Shown one piece after another: positions 24,824-38,339 of a stretch of 64,000 bases of DNA (position 1 is the stretch's first letter; every line of letters starts with the position of its first letter). The DNA lies in the NCBI RefSeq assembly GCF_029227915.1, contig NC_079882.1, forward strand, positions 28,570,001 through 28,634,000, given 5' to 3'. A program made the translations under genes and the position numbers. Source of the DNA: Hydractinia symbiolongicarpus. Taxonomy: Eukaryota > Cnidaria > Hydrozoa > Anthoathecata > Hydractiniidae. The notes under the pieces were generated by a model. It was not told the origin of the DNA. It did no database searches and saw only the letters and a list, made by a program, of their open reading frames with translations.

Positions 24824-24935
24824 GATTGTCGATGAAATTTAAAAGAGTTGTTCTGATTGAATTAGAGCTGTTGAAAAAATGTGAAGAAGAAGTCGGCATA
24901 CTCAAAAAAGAAATGTCTAGCTACTTGCTTCCTTT
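24824..24935 (+). CDS. Possible downstream exon with coiled-coil-like sequence
   Basis: Begins after TTTTTTAAAG at 24823 and encodes MKFKRVVLIELELLKKCEEE then VGILKKEMSSYL. The charged, heptad-like pattern with a Cys-Glu-Glu-Glu core is reminiscent of the segment near the end of KDZ-type (Kyakuja-Dileera-Zisupton) transposases, but this is only a resemblance. It lies 170 bp after the 24535-24654 exon. No good donor was identified; the frame runs open to 25038. Confidence 0.25.
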
Positions 24936-25039
24936 TTGCTGCTTGAAGAAACTCTTTACGTTAAGATTTCAATCAAGAACTACGATATTTTCGATTCTCA
25001 CTTTTACCACACGCTTGTCCTATTCGTACGGAGATTAGA

Positions 25040-26230
25040 AGACAATGTGAAAGTGCGCGAAAAAACTATAAAAACCCAATTAAAATTAATGTGACGTGAC
25101 GGGTCTCCATCTCCGAGACGGATCTTCATCGTTTATGTTCAAAACAGTTTTCTTCTTCTCCTCCTCACTCACTCCACGCAGCATGTTCTATTGTTTGTAA
25201 TCAATTTATATTATCAACTTGTGTCAAGTCATTAAAGTATGTTTCTGAACTATAAAGGGAATAAAGAAATTGAGTTTGTTCCAAAGTCTTTTAGCCCGCA
25301 TTCATTTCATTCTACTTCAATCAAAACTATTAGCTGTATACTATTTTAACTATTTGTAGAATATATTTTTTTAACAAGTACTTATTTGCTTCTTATAATA
25401 ATACAAGATGTATAGTATACGTAAAACTAGCTCACCTCATACGTGGCACTGTATTATATATATTCATTTGTGGAAATAAATTGAAATCAATCACAATGGG
25501 CTATCAAACAGAAAGTGAATGTTTCAAAATATCATTCCGGGCATGCTATGTAATATATTAAAAAGAATGGCCACAAACTTGATCATATTTTTTTTGAAGT
25601 AATCACATAAAAAACTTTCTATATTAACAAAAAGCAATATATAAAGAAGTAGTAATCTTCTTGTGAAACATTCTGTGATGCCACAGATGCTAATGGTTTT
25701 GACTTTCGTAGTGCATGAGCATATTTTTTGAAAAAAATAATTATTTGAGGAAACTACAAAGAAAAATTGAGTTACTGTCAGTACATTCATATACATTATG
25801 AGAACCATCATAAAACCATCCAATAAACCTGAAAGTATAATTCAAAACTTTCAGTCTGTGAAATACCCAAACACCACTAGATTTCATCAAGAAACTACAA
25901 CTACAAACTACAATCGTTCGATATATATTAACAATTGTTTCATAAAAAATGGTTTTTAATCCTTAACGAAGACGACGTGATACACGTTTGCCTAAAGTTC
26001 ATTCCAGTATATGTTAACAAGTTTTAATGTTGTGAAACAAAAAAAGGTTTCGTTCAACCAAGAGATAATCGCTATATACAAAAGTATTCAGGCCTCAATT
26101 CATCGAAACAAGACAAGTAGAGTTCGTATATGTGATAATACCTTAGACACAATTCATTTCCGGCCAAAATTAAGCGAAACGAGAGAAATCTGCAGGGCTT
26201 AACTGATAATGCCATAGACAAGTGCCGACT
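25040..26230. other. Non-coding stretch
   Basis: No recognisable gene or repeat. Open frames at 25524-25823 (minus) and 26011-26202 (plus) lack domains. Confidence 0.4.
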
Positions 26231-26234
26231 TTGG

Positions 26235-26770
26235 TGTTATGAAAGGCCCAATTCACCAAAACAACGGAACCTGCTATGTATGGATTGCTTCTAGAAACAG
26301 GACCATTTTCCTAAATTTTTTTTCAACGACCTAGCTCACCGAAACAATCAAATCTATTATGTACGGATTCCTTTTAGAAACAGGATCCTTTTTCTGAATG
26401 TTTACCAATGGCTCAATTTACCAAAATAACCGAATCTGTGATGTATGAATTGCTTCTAGAAACAGAAGCTTTTTCGTGAATGCTTAACAATGGGCCAATC
26501 CACCGAAACAACTGAATCTGTGATGTATGCATTGCTTCTAGAAACAGGAGCTCTTTCCTGAATGATTATCAAAGGTCTAATTTGCGGAAATAACTGTATC
26601 TCTTACTTATCAGAGGCTCGATTTACCAACATAACCGAATGTGTTATGTATGGATTGCTTTTAAAATCGGGAATTCTCACCTGAATATTTTGTGAAGGCA
26701 ATTTCGCAAATGTTAGCCAACTTTATGTGTATGGATTGCTCCTGACTTGCCAATTCTTTCCTAACTTTTT
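26235..26770. repeat. Degenerate minisatellite, period about 82 bp
   Basis: The phrase TGTATGGATTGCTTCTAGAA plus ACAGG recurs at 26278, 26361, 26443, 26525, 26648 and 26729, at intervals of 83, 82, 82, 123 and 81 bp. Intervening text includes CCGAAACAACYGAATCTGTG and TTTTTCCTGAATG. The array decays towards the right. Confidence 0.75.
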
Positions 26771-26934
26771 TGTTAAAGCCTTACAGATGTAAATTTCTTC
26801 CGCCCTTTAAGGAAATAAAAATCTGATATTAAAGTACCACATCAAATGCGGTTGATTAACAATTAATATTGAAAATCAAATAGAAGAATAATTTTAACAA
26901 AAGAGCTTTGGCTCTTTTGGGATAAGGCAGTTTA

Positions 26935-28545
26935 GAAGGGGATTAAACACAAGACGACGATAAACATTTGCGTAGATATTTACGCTCCATCTTAAGAAAA
27001 CAAATTAATCAAGTTCAGAGAGCACAGAAAACGAATACAAAAAGTTGTATCCACAATGTTCCAGCCCTGCTCAGTTTTATGGTACCGCCAAGGTTTACAA
27101 GATACCACCTAATTCGACAGTAGCTGACGATTTACCATCACGACCCATCATATCGAATATCGGATCTGCTACTTACAACACATCAAACTACCTCGCGAAA
27201 TCTTTAACACCGCTGACAAAGTCAACATATACTACTGAAAGCTCTTTAGATTTTATATTATCATTGAAAGGAGAAAAGATACCTCATAATTACAAACTAG
27301 TACCTTTTGACGTCACTAGTTTATTCACCAACGTTCCGTTGGAACAAAAGATAGACATAATATTGCAAAAGATATATGCTGAAAAAGTTATAGAAACAAA
27401 AATTAAGCGAGAGGAAATGAAACATCTATTAATCTCATGTACAAAACATGTACATTTCAGTTTTAACAACCAACTTATATTCAGGTAGATGGTGTAGCAA
27501 TGGGCTCGCCTCTAGGACCAGTCCTAGCATATCTTCATGGTTGAGTTGGAGAATGAAATAGTCCCAAAATTAGAAAATTCAGTAAAATTTTGGAAGAAAT
27601 ATGTAGATGACACTGTTAATGAAAACCAGATAAACAATGTGCTGATCACACTTAATAGTTACCATTCGAATATCCAGTGAACATATGAAGTTAAAAACGA
27701 TAACTACATAGCCTTTCTTGATGTAAAAACACATCCATTTATCGAAAAGACACGAACACTGACATATAAAAGCACTAGAATTCATCTGCATCACGCCCAT
27801 GGAAAGTTGAAACGGTTAAATCGTTGGTGCTGAGAGCGTTTAATATATGCTCTTAATCACAAGATCTGAAATACGAACTAAATCACTTAAAAAATGTGTT
27901 TATAAAAAACTTATCCCGAAGCAGTTGTATCTAATGTAATTAATAACACACAGCGAAATTTCAACATTCAAAATGCCGACACTGTTTCTGATGAAGACAC
28001 CAATGAATCTCCAATAACACCTTTCATGGTTTTTATTCTGTCAAGTCTGGCTACGGGAAAATAAATAAGGTTAATTTCGTTTAAGAAAAGCGAATTAGAA
28101 AATAATTGTAACTGCTTAGTAATGCGTCTAACACTTTTAAACAGTTTCTATCAGCCAATGTCAAGCCACGCATTGCTGATCAATGTCAAATGTTATGTTT
28201 GCTATTTTCTGTTAAATAGAACCAAGGATGAACACAACATGGTGTTGTGTACAAATATACTTGTCCGGTGGAATAGTGCGATGCTACATACATTGGTGAA
28301 ACAGCCAGGAGGCTTAATGAAAGATAGACCACCAAAAACGCGATAAGAACTCTCACATCCTAAAACATTCAGTCATTGAGAATTACCAACTTGGTGAACA
28401 AAAGAACTTCAGTATTTTGATAGATAATGTTCACCACTTTTAAAAAGAAAAAAATAGCTGAGGCCATGTATATTTGTGATAACAGTCCCACGCTTAATGT
28501 ACAGGGATTATCTGTTCCATTAAAATTGTTTTAAGATAAATATTA
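26935..28545 (+). pseudogene. Penelope-like element, RT and GIY-YIG remnants
   Basis: The open part at 27045-27488 reads QFYGTAKVYK, RPIISNIGSATYNTSNYLAK, VPFDVTSLFTNVPLEQKI. It continues after a frame break with QVDGVAMGSPLGPVLA (27483-27530). These are Penelope RT signatures. Later fragments include KKYVDDTVNE (about 27595), SASRPWKVETVKSLVLRAFN (27785) and, at 28285-28545, YIGETARRLNER, KKIAEAMYICDN and TLNVQGLSVPLKLF. The last set matches the GIY-YIG endonuclease end of Penelope proteins. Multiple stops and shifts make it a dead copy. It is oriented with the plus strand. Confidence 0.8.
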
Positions 28546-28549
28546 TTTA

Positions 28550-29500
28550 TAGTCAACAAGGGGAGGAGTGCATTTGTGCACCGCGCTGTGGACGTTACCC
28601 TCACCAACGGTATATAGTTTATATACCTTTGGGTATGCCGTTATGTGTTATATGTTTCGTTAAGTATTGTTTTATACGTCCTCTGTGTATTGCGTAGTTG
28701 TTGAAAATTAAATTTAAAAAACTTTTGAGATAATTGTAACAATTTACGTTGATAATTGTCTTAGTAACAAGACGAAATATCCGTTAAAGTAAAATAAAAA
28801 AATGTCATCATCAATCAAACTTCTCGTATTTATTTTTATTGTGAAGTTATATGCCGAATTAATATATAAGACTAATTAAACAAGAACATATTTGGTAATA
28901 TCGATCTGCTTGTGCTAAGGCATTTGCCATTGTTTAACTGGATGTCAGTTGAGCTTGCCGCAATTTTTTGTTATATAAATTGGCAAAACAGTAACAGCTA
29001 GTGGATTTCAATAATCAGTTTCTTCACTAAAAAACAATTAATCTGTAAGAATCTTGCTATTAGATCACAGAAATGTTACACGAAAAAACTTTGGAAATGA
29101 ATACAATTAATTTGGAAACTATGAATTTTAGGAAAAGTAAAAACAAACAGAGATATATATGTCACATAGCAGTCATAATATGTATTGTAAAGAAACAAAT
29201 AACAACAACATGATCAACACTTACATTTTATTCCAATACATGGAAAAAGAGTTTGGCAGTACTTTTAAGCTCTGACATGTGTACAGGTAGTGGCATAAAA
29301 AGACACCCTAGTCATTAAAGTTACTGCAAAAAAACTTTCATAACAAAAGAACCATCCATTATGTAAATTCTCTTACAATTCCGCCTCAAACCACTGATGG
29401 TGATTTATATTTAATGTGGTCTGTGCTCAATGGATTTCAGGATGGACCAGGTTTCCAGTGTTTAGCTCCCATTGCTACAAAAATCTTTATGAAATGACAA
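28550..29500. other. 3' flank of Penelope copy and non-coding DNA
   Basis: AT-rich sequence without a gene. The 24-bp phrase AATCAGTTTCTTCACTAAAA plus AACA at about 29014 recurs at about 30110. Confidence 0.4.
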
Positions 29501-29507
29501 ACTAACT

Positions 29508-29592
29508 AGACAATGGGGGGACATTGAACTTTTAATCTCAAGTAGAGGAGATGATTCAAACGCTCTACCGACAGAGCTGCACTAAATCCATC
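29508..29592 (-). repeat. tRNA-like (SINE-type) sequence
   Basis: The minus strand reads AGCTCTGTCGGTAGAGCGTTT, which resembles a tRNA D-arm and A box. Downstream it has AGATTAAAAGTTCAATGTCC, a poor B box. The body does not fold into a complete cloverleaf by eye, so this is a tRNA-derived SINE head or a decayed tRNA, not a working tRNA gene. Confidence 0.4.
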
Positions 29593-30542
29593 ATCTTTTT
29601 AAGAACTTATGGGAACACGACCTTATATTTGCTGCAATGATTTCCACAACATAGCTTAGTACACCTTTTTTGCTTGACATGACATTCATACTCTTTTTAG
29701 AAAGATTGCAGTTCCCGAGCATTAACAAATGTAAAAATAACATTTTGCATTGATTATAATGTTTTGTTAGAAACAGCATCCATACTTTTACTAACAGCGC
29801 GTGAAACCGCCACAGCATTGACGCAATTCTTATATTGATTTTCACCACACAGTGTTCTGTTAAAGGCACATAAGACGTATATTGGTTCCATGGTTACAGA
29901 ACTCTCATGCACACATTCGCTAAAGGGGAAAGAGGGGAAAGCAAATACACAGTTTGTGCTTGCTATCAACGACACAGTATCCATAAATTCGGCAGATTTT
30001 TTTAAAAAAATTATATTTGGCTCACTTTTTTACATGTGTTGTGAACGACTCAGCATCCATACATTTCTTAGATTGTTTTTCACTGATCATTCACTCGTTC
30101 GTTGTAATGTAATCAGTTTCTTCACTAAAAAACAAAACACAAAACAATAAAATATTGAAGCAATTCTCCGGAATTTGCAGACAATACATAGAGGTCTAAC
30201 AGTACTCTAAAAAGATGTGTTCACATATTTCTATTTGAGGAGTCTAAAGCAATAAAAAAGCAAGGACTTACATTCACATTGTATGGATCTTCGTTTGATA
30301 TTATTCTTACGATTTTTCATATCAGTAATTGGCTGTCTGTTCTATATTACCAAAAATACAATTTAGCGAAGCAAAAAAATGAATGCCAAGATTCAACCTA
30401 AATATAACGTAAATATTTCTTAATAACCCTAGAAGGACACTGGTCTCTGCTTCATGTACAATAAAAATATAAAGTAAAAGAACGTTTTAGTCCAAAGTAA
30501 AAGTCTGCATAACTTTTTAAACAGTTGTGTGAAAGTTTAACA

Positions 30543-30740
30543 AACATTTAAGAAATTTCCTCAAATAATTATTTTTAACGTTGCAAAAATAAGAAATATA
30601 AAAACATTTATATATATGCAAATAGTAATGAATGGAAACATTTAAGACGTTTCCTCAAATAATTATTTTTTAATGCTGGAAATATATAAATAAAAAAACC
30701 CATCTATTTATGCATGCAGATAGTAATGAATGGAAACTCG
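30543..30740. repeat. Tandem duplication, unit about 98 bp
   Basis: ACATTTAAGAAATTTCCTCA...AGTAATGAATGGAA occurs twice in a row (from about 30544 and 30639), with roughly 80% identity by eye. Confidence 0.65.
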
Positions 30741-32180
30741 TTGTTCTTAATTGAAAAAAAATTTTTATATAGAAAAATCCTAGTTGGTACACATTGCATT
30801 TTTGCTGTTTTTTAGGCTGAATCAAAAAGAAAAAGATATATGTGGAGTATTTGTTCCACTAGTGCTATTGGCTTTATACCATAGGTTATAACTGTGTGCC
30901 GTTTTCTTGAATACAAATAGGTCCAGAATCAATTTTTAAAAGCCAATTGCTCTTTTCAAGTACAAGTTTCAGGAATTTCATAAAGTTTCTTAATTGACGG
31001 TATTTTTTGGGCTTGGTGACTTGTTGATTATATTTTCAGCCTGAACACATATGTATTGGTTTTGACGCACAATCAAACACTTGCAACACTGACACTGGTC
31101 CATTGTGGCCAAAAAGTAGCGATGTATGTCACTCACTAACTGCAATGCTTGTTGATTCTTTTTTCCTTATTGCTTTATAAAAATCCAAACAATGTTTTCA
31201 ATTTTGTTGACATGGTCACAAAAAGACAAATAGAAATAACAGACTTCGTAGACTACACATTCATTGAGAAAATTGTATTACATCCAGACTATTAGAGAAC
31301 TCCATTTCAATTAAATTTTAACAAGGTTTTGTGATATATAGTATGATTTTCATTAAGTATATGCGGGAATATTGGAATACTATGCTTGACTCTGTACAGT
31401 TAATCAGTTAAAGCTAAGATGTTAATGGATAACAATATAGAACCACTGAATTATGTTTCACATGAATTAAATTCCATGTGGACTATTTTTTTTGTGGATG
31501 CCACATCGTCTGTAATTAGTTTGCAAATATTTTTTGAGCTGATTAATTAATGTGAATAACTGTTTTTTGTAGACAGACTTAGTTCAAATATCTCAAAAGG
31601 GACTTAATTTGACAATTTTTTTAAACAACAATACCATGAATTTTACCCATGCTAAACATAATTCACGGAATACAAACACTGTGATCAGTAGGAAACGCAT
31701 GTTTGGCCAATGTAGCTTTGATACACAAAGAAATATTGACATAAATTCTGTATTTTTTCTTAAAAAAAACAAAAAAATGTTCCCTGATTTTTAAAATGTA
31801 TGTTGGGTTTATAGTTAACGGACTAGTTTTTATGTGTCTTGAGCCATCGTGACAACGTTTTGCAAAATAGAAAATGTTTGGTGGCTAATCCTGCTGGAAA
31901 AGGTTTTAATATGGTGTAGTTATTTCGTGCTTTTTTTACCGCTACTTGTGAGATTTTAAAATATATATTCAGGTAGGGGGTACAGTACATCTCAATAAAG
32001 CACTCCGCCATGATGTGTGACGGTTTAAGTGATCCAACTGGCATTCAATGTCTTATAAATAACTCAATTTTATTTGAATCGCACTAGCAGAAAACTTCTT
32101 TCTATAACAACTCAACAGAGTTTTAGTATAACGTATATCTGCACTAATCACTCAATGAGATGAATGGCAGGGTTTAACTG
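30741..32180. other. Non-coding stretch
   Basis: No gene or notable repeat was recognised. Open frames at 31609-31794 and 31823-32044 have no domain. Confidence 0.4.
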
Positions 32181-32187
32181 CATTTAA

Positions 32188-32594
32188 CGCTCAAACCTTA
32201 ACATAGACATTGAGGTCAACATACCCATACTCATCGAAAAGGATTGGAATGAGTACTATTACAGGGAGCTGTTACAATTCAGGCATGAGCCATCTAACGA
32301 AGTGGACGGAAATGCAATAGCAATAATAAGAACTGATTCTTTACAAAACGAAAGCATTGTTGTACACATGCCACAAAACATATCAAAAATATTTTTCATG
32401 TTCTTGAAAGTCTCGAACACTTCGATTACAGCTTAGGTTTGTGGAAAGAAAGTTAATCGTGGAGGTGGATATGGTCTGGAAATACCAGTTGTGTATAAGT
32501 TTTATGGACAAGAAAAATTGATTGACTGGTTTGCGAAGAAGATTGAGACTGTAAAAGCAGACATTTCCTGTAAAGTTTTAAAGTGTTTAAAATA
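32188..32594 (+). pseudogene. HIRAN-like domain relic
   Basis: One frame reads IEKDWNEYYYRELLQFRHEP, NEVDGNAIAIIR, IVVHMPQNISKIFFMFL, then a single in-frame TAG (about 32434), then VCGKKVNRGGGYGLEIPVVY and KFYGQEKLIDW. The pattern of a nucleic-acid-binding HIRAN domain is recognisable: E-x-D-x-NAI, a valine-rich strand, MP-x2-IS, and a late G-x-EIP-x2-Y-x-F. Such domains appear alone in many transposon-borne cnidarian genes. It is broken by the stop and has no start. Confidence 0.5.
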
Positions 32595-32599
32595 GATAT

Positions 32600-33470
32600 T
32601 TTAAAATTAAATGCTTATCTCTAATTTGACCAGAAAACGGACAGTGCATGGACAAAGTGTCCGCTAATTGAAGAGAATACTGTATACATTTATTTTCAGC
32701 AGCGTTTTAAGCTCTACTCAATAAAGGCGACGGGGAAACACGGGGAAAATTTTTTTGTGTGTATTTACTAAGTAGATTTTTCTGCGGGCCTTATCGACTA
32801 GTGTAGGTGCTTACACGATTTCAACTGAGTTAACTATTTTTACTCGCTAAACGACAAAATTACAAGACGAAATTTAAGCAACAAATTACACATGTAAGAT
32901 GACATAAAATATAATAAGAAATAAACACTTACTAGATATATAGTGGCGTAAGCCAAGCCAACTACATGTGAGAGAAAACAACTAAAACAGATGCTGAGAT
33001 ACAGGACAACTCCTGTGATGTATGAAAGAAAAATTTCACTCAACAGCGAATTTATTACAAAAATGTATGTTCGACATGGTGAAGACTGAATGCGCAGAAA
33101 AAAAGATGTGCAAGATGTGCAGAAAATTTAACTAAAAATAGTACCAAAATTACAATTATTCTCTTTACATAATTAACACGGGACAATACATCACAACACA
33201 AAACTAACAAAATGCATCTTGTTCTCCACCGCAGAGCGAACTCTACAGCAGAGCACATACGCGACACCACAAGGACAATACAAATGACGTATCAAAATAA
33301 ATGTCAATACGGCCGGAAATTCATGTAGGCTGTTATTTGGTGAGCTACTTTACGTATCCGCACCCTAAGCAACGTTCATTTACACATATGCGCATTAGAA
33401 AAGATAGAATTATCACATTTATGTTATCTTAAAATAACTCGAGTTATCTTACAATCAAGACATTTATGTG
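32600..33470. other. Non-coding stretch
   Basis: Nothing recognisable. Open frames at 32840-33043 and 33055-33270 (minus) lack domains. The stretch 33405-33450 repeats the ATCTTAAAATAACT words of the adjacent palindrome. Confidence 0.4.
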
Positions 33471-33479
33471 AATATACAC

Positions 33480-33565
33480 GCATTCCGAAATCACATTAAT
33501 AGAGTTATCTTAAGATAGCACTTGTTATCTTAAAATAACTTTATTAATGTGACTTTTGAATGCCG
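33480..33565. repeat. Palindrome (foldback, arms about 40 bp)
   Basis: GCATTCCGAAATCACATTAA...AGTTATCTTAAGATA is matched inverted by the following AGCAC..TTATCTTAAAATAACT...TTAATGTGACTTTTGAATGC. It is likely a small MITE; the sequence just to its left carries further copies of the ATCTTAAAATAACT word. Confidence 0.7.
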
Positions 33566-33569
33566 TAGG

Positions 33570-36500
33570 GCTGAGCCGAAACCAAAACATCGCGCTATCG
33601 CAATTAAAAAAGGTATTAAAATTAAAAACTTAAATTTAGAGTTAAAAACTCTAATTTAGTATTTTTAGAAAAAACAACTTTTCTTTTTTATTTCCAGATC
33701 TCCTTCCTGGTTATTTCTTGAAGTTGGATATGTCAGGTTAACAATAACAAATTTTGAAAAGGTTTTTCTGTTTGTGTAAAATTTTTCTGACGCTATACGT
33801 TAATTATTTACTAAGGGTAATCAATTTCATTGTAGCGCGCTCTCAAAATGAGCCCTAAAAGAAAGCCGGCCCTTAGCAAAAAATGGCTATAAATATTTCA
33901 TAAGTTATTAAATGTTTCAATCCAAATATTAAAATATTACGGTTCTTGACATTCCTTTACATTTCGGGGATCGTGTGCGCGGGGTTGATGATGGGCTATG
34001 TTACGGTAATCCCCTAAAAATAAGTTAATAAAAAGGGAGAAGAAAAACGCGAATGGTCTGAAAAAGATCCTGAATCTAAACATAGATCTTGATAAACGTA
34101 GGTCTCTTTTAATGTGTTTCTTTGTGAACTAAAAAATCTCACTATAGGAGTCTCAAAAGCTCTTTATAGGAGAACAGAGGTTTCTACTGTTACATGTATG
34201 TTAGCAATTTATTATGTATAAATATGCCTCAGGGTAAGATATCAAAGTTTCCAATAATCTGTTAGGTTTACATGGTGGTGGACCAACAGTTCACCACATG
34301 TTAATTGCGGTTCCTGAAGTAAGTACTTATACCTTGTTGAGAGGCTTGGCTTTGATTGCATTCAGTATTCAAGTGTCAACAAAGATGGCTACTAGCATCA
34401 TTGAAGGATATACTTTAGAAACTCAATGTTATTCCAAATCTAGAATGGTATACTAGTGAAAAGGGTGGTCACAAGGCATGAACACTAGGGGCCCTCAAGG
34501 TAACTAACCAATACTGTTGTAGATCCAGGCCCCTAAGATTGCCTTGCCTACCTATAAAATGGGAGCAGCTAAAGTCAACTAGTTTCCATCATCACATTTT
34601 GCTAATAGTTTGGTTTGGTCACATAACACTTTTCCTTGCATAAAATTTTACAAGCCGCGCGAAGATATACAGCTTTGGAATAGCATAAACATACAGAAAT
34701 AGAAGAGTGCACGGCATGCTTTAGAAATGCATAGGGGAGTTTGGTTTTCCATCATCATCTATCACTGCAACCTACTAATATCGTCAACTCCATCTTTTGG
34801 CTTCAATTACTATAATGGCAGCGCGTCCAATGACGGCCGGTGACTCTAGCAGATTTTGGATCGTGTGCCTCTGGTATCAGGAGGGGCCTTCGGATATTTC
34901 TTCAGGACAGATATTGCATGTAGCCAGGTCGGTTTGTTTCATTTTATATATTATATTATGTTAGGAGCCCAGAAACTGTCACTTTTTAACCACCCTAGAG
35001 CCATTATGGCTTTTATACAAGTAATGCCAACCTTGTAGCCAGGTTGCCATTATGATAACTCGTTATGTTATTTATAGTGTTGTTTATGTTCATTCACCGC
35101 GATAGACGATCATGATACGATCCTGCTCTAACCTGTATATAGTAAATTGTATCTGCGTGAAAATTTGGCCCCGTGTTTTCCCTTTTTAATCTTATAATAG
35201 ACTATACTTAGCTAGCCAGAAAAACTTCTTTTTTCCACATCCAGAATAATATTTGCAGGCTTGTTTTCGTAAGTTATTGGTGAATATAATTGCTTTGGGG
35301 GCAATATTCAGGCTATGAATTTGGAGAAACTATATTCTGTAAAAGACAAGCAAAACGGTATCTATTACTAATAAAACTTTTGATATTTAATCTATTTGAA
35401 ACATTTAATCACATGGAAAAGGAGAAAGATAGAGAAATAAGCAACAACAACAACACAAACTGCATTGTAAATAGGCTTTATTTGTATTATTAGATCATAG
35501 TACACCATAAACAACAACAGATAAATAAAATAAAAATAGCAAAATTATATCATGGTTTTGCACAAGTAGAGGCCGCTATATAAAATTTGGTTTTTACGCA
35601 GCAATAGCTAATTAAAAACAACACAACCTACCACAACAAGTGAATGACCACTGATTTAGCACAACATTCAGTCAAAAATATGTAGCCCTTATTGGCTAAG
35701 ACTCTAAAATGTTGAATCAAACTTGGAAATACCTAGCTGTTATGCGATAAACATTAACTATATACTTGAAATTTTTAATAAAACAAATCATTTAAAAACA
35801 GATATCGTTAACTACATTTACACATTTTGTGTCCATCATGATAGCGTTGTATATGTATGCTAAGTCATTTTGGTTATGTTGGTAGAACCACAAACATTTT
35901 CCATGCCTGTCAGCATAACTTCTTTAGTGAAATGTGAAAAACTTTCGTCATTTCACCCATTAATTAAAACCATGCTTTTTTCCTAATTTTTATAATTAAC
36001 ATCGTTCCCAGGAATTATCTCGATATAAGATTAGAGCTTTTAAACCAATCATCATCAAGTCTTGTCGAAGTCATTCTCCCAAAACTAGTCACGACTAGTG
36101 TTCTCGTCTGTGGCCTTGTGGCATTTTAAGAAATCGTTTAAAAAGTGTTTATTGCCAGGAGCTTTGAATCTACAAAGCAAACATACAAGTTGTTATGCAG
36201 CTATTCGATTTATTGTATTGTTATCAAATGTCTTGTGGGTACCCCAAGACAACACAAGAACTTTGAGTTTGAGACAGGCCTTTTTAGAGTTGTTGAAAGT
36301 GAAACTAGAAACGGTTTCATGCTCAAACTTGCTAGCACAGCAATAGAAAGCTCAAGAATCAATGGAATTAAAAGTAAACAGATGTACCTGAAAACGTTGT
36401 CATTATAAAGTTAATGCTATAATTTTGTTAACTCAAAAAAGTCTGTTTATTTTGCCAAACTGCTTTCTTCTGCAATCCCAGGCAACACAGAGAATAAATG

Positions 36501-36710
36501 TTTTCCAGTCATGCCTCTTTTTAGCAACATTGCTCAATTTCATTCCGCAATCATATATTCAAGCCTTCCATTTACTTGCTGCAAGTCAATACAAAACTTT
36601 CTTAGCCTTTAGACATGTTGAATCCTACCCTATCCAACCGACCGGCTACCGGGAGGCAATAACAATAGGTAGAGTAAATTAATTTCAATCTTTCTTTACT
36701 GTAAATTTCG
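33570..36710. other. Non-coding stretch
   Basis: No gene recognised. Open frames at 34856-35038, 35290-35493, 36098-36408 and 36425-36682 have no domain or supporting splice structure. Confidence 0.4.
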
Positions 36711-36715
36711 ACAAC

Positions 36716-36850
36716 TTCGGCGGGATTCTTCTTGACGTCACATATTCTTTGTTTTACAAGAGTCCAAAAGTCCACACTTCGGCGCGATTCTTCTTGGCGT
36801 AAAATTATTTGTTTGTTTCCAAGAGGGTCAAAAGTCCACACTACGGCTGC
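36716..36850. repeat. Tandem duplication, unit about 65 bp
   Basis: ACTTCGGCGGGATTCTTCTT..CGTCA...AAAAGTCCACAC occurs at 36714 and again at 36777, followed by a third partial AAAAGTCCACACTACGGC. An extra CTTCGGC-type word follows inverted (GCCGAAG at 36852). Confidence 0.6.
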
Positions 36851-36899
36851 TGCCGAAGTCGACTATTTTACGGCAGAAAACAAGGAATCGCGCAACAAT

Positions 36900-38330
36900 C
36901 GGCAAAAAGCGGCAAAATGTAGTTAAACTACCGTGAAACCAGAGAGTTGAGCCTCGTGAAACACTCCTGAGTAGTTTAGATGAATTTTAACTCGACTCCT
37001 GGGCGCAAGGAACCTTTTTAAACGCCAATAAAAAAATTATGCGTTGCTTTCAACCGATTACTAGTTTAGATCCACATGATCTTCTCATTGGCAATTTCTA
37101 CTTAGGCGATCCTACCTCACTTTAAGTTGGATTTTTTTTAATTTTTTTTTTTTGCAATATGTTTCCAGTCTTTAGGATCAGTTTTATAAACATTTCACAT
37201 AGCTGTATTTTGAATGCTACCCAAAATTGTTCGATCAGGCTATATCTTTTGTGCAATTTGGAAATCTGAAATTGCTTTTATTGTCGGTGCCCTTAATTTA
37301 GAATGGTTGGGCATATGAATACGGTTATGCTTCCGATTTTATGTATTCCCTTTATATTAGGCATTTAAATAAGTGTCATTATAGAGTGATTAAGTACAGT
37401 ACAGTCTGAATGTAATCTACCGCGTACACGCTAATATCACACCTTTGCGTGGAGGACGGCAGTCGTTTGTCTTTTGTTATAATTAAATCCCTTGAGCGTT
37501 TTGCGAGTTTATATTTGCGTGTTAAAAAACAATGCGCTCGTGAAGAAATATCGGAGCAAATAATAAAAATCTTTCGCGAAGTTTTATAATGCATTGCGCG
37601 GGAATGTATTGTTGATTTAATTACTTAAAAAAATTCCAGCGCGTTTAATCTAAGAAACATTCGAGAAGCATTGTTCACAACTATTAAATGCCGCTTGCCT
37701 CTTTTCGATTTTAAACTTTAAAATACGATCTAAAAAAGCATTTCTATCGCCGCTATTCGTTAAAACTTGTGTTTTAATTTTACTGCAAAGCTGTTGCATA
37801 GATTATGTATTAACATTAGGATAAGGATGAAAAAGTTACTGTGGGACATGGGTTTTAAACCTTAAAAATTTCCAGGGAGAAATTTGAAAACTAATGAATG
37901 ACAAAATCCCAAAAGTTTATCTTCAAATTTTTAATTTTGTTAATGTAAAAGTAATCCACATGAAAAAAGTTTCTGATGTTTTTTATGAAGAAATCTTCCA
38001 TATTAGCCATTATACATTTGCCCTAGAGTGATTAATAAATAAGGTCAGGCTTCTATTTTCAGAACTGCTATTTACATTAAACATCAAGGCATCCAAAACA
38101 GCTCCATTTAGGAAAGGGCTAAGGCTGGCCCATTGTTCGTTTTATCAAATGGGGATTTTATTACCCGAATTGTAAAAGGCTAATTTATAGGCACTTGCAT
38201 GTAGTTTCTTTTTGTTAATTTCTTTTTGTCTATTTGTTAAGCCTGTTATGGCATGTTGAATTATCTCTTCGTAGTTCTCGTCAAAAATATTGCCTCATAG
38301 ATAATGAATTTTCATTTGGGGAATTGGGGG
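36900..38330. other. Non-coding stretch
   Basis: No gene or clear repeat. The 37379-37594 minus frame has no domain. Confidence 0.4.
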
Positions 38331-38339
38331 TGCTGGGCT

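Noticed and set aside
34856-36682. Short plus-strand open frames
   Set aside because: Low-complexity AT-driven frames without domains, splice sites or consistent phase.
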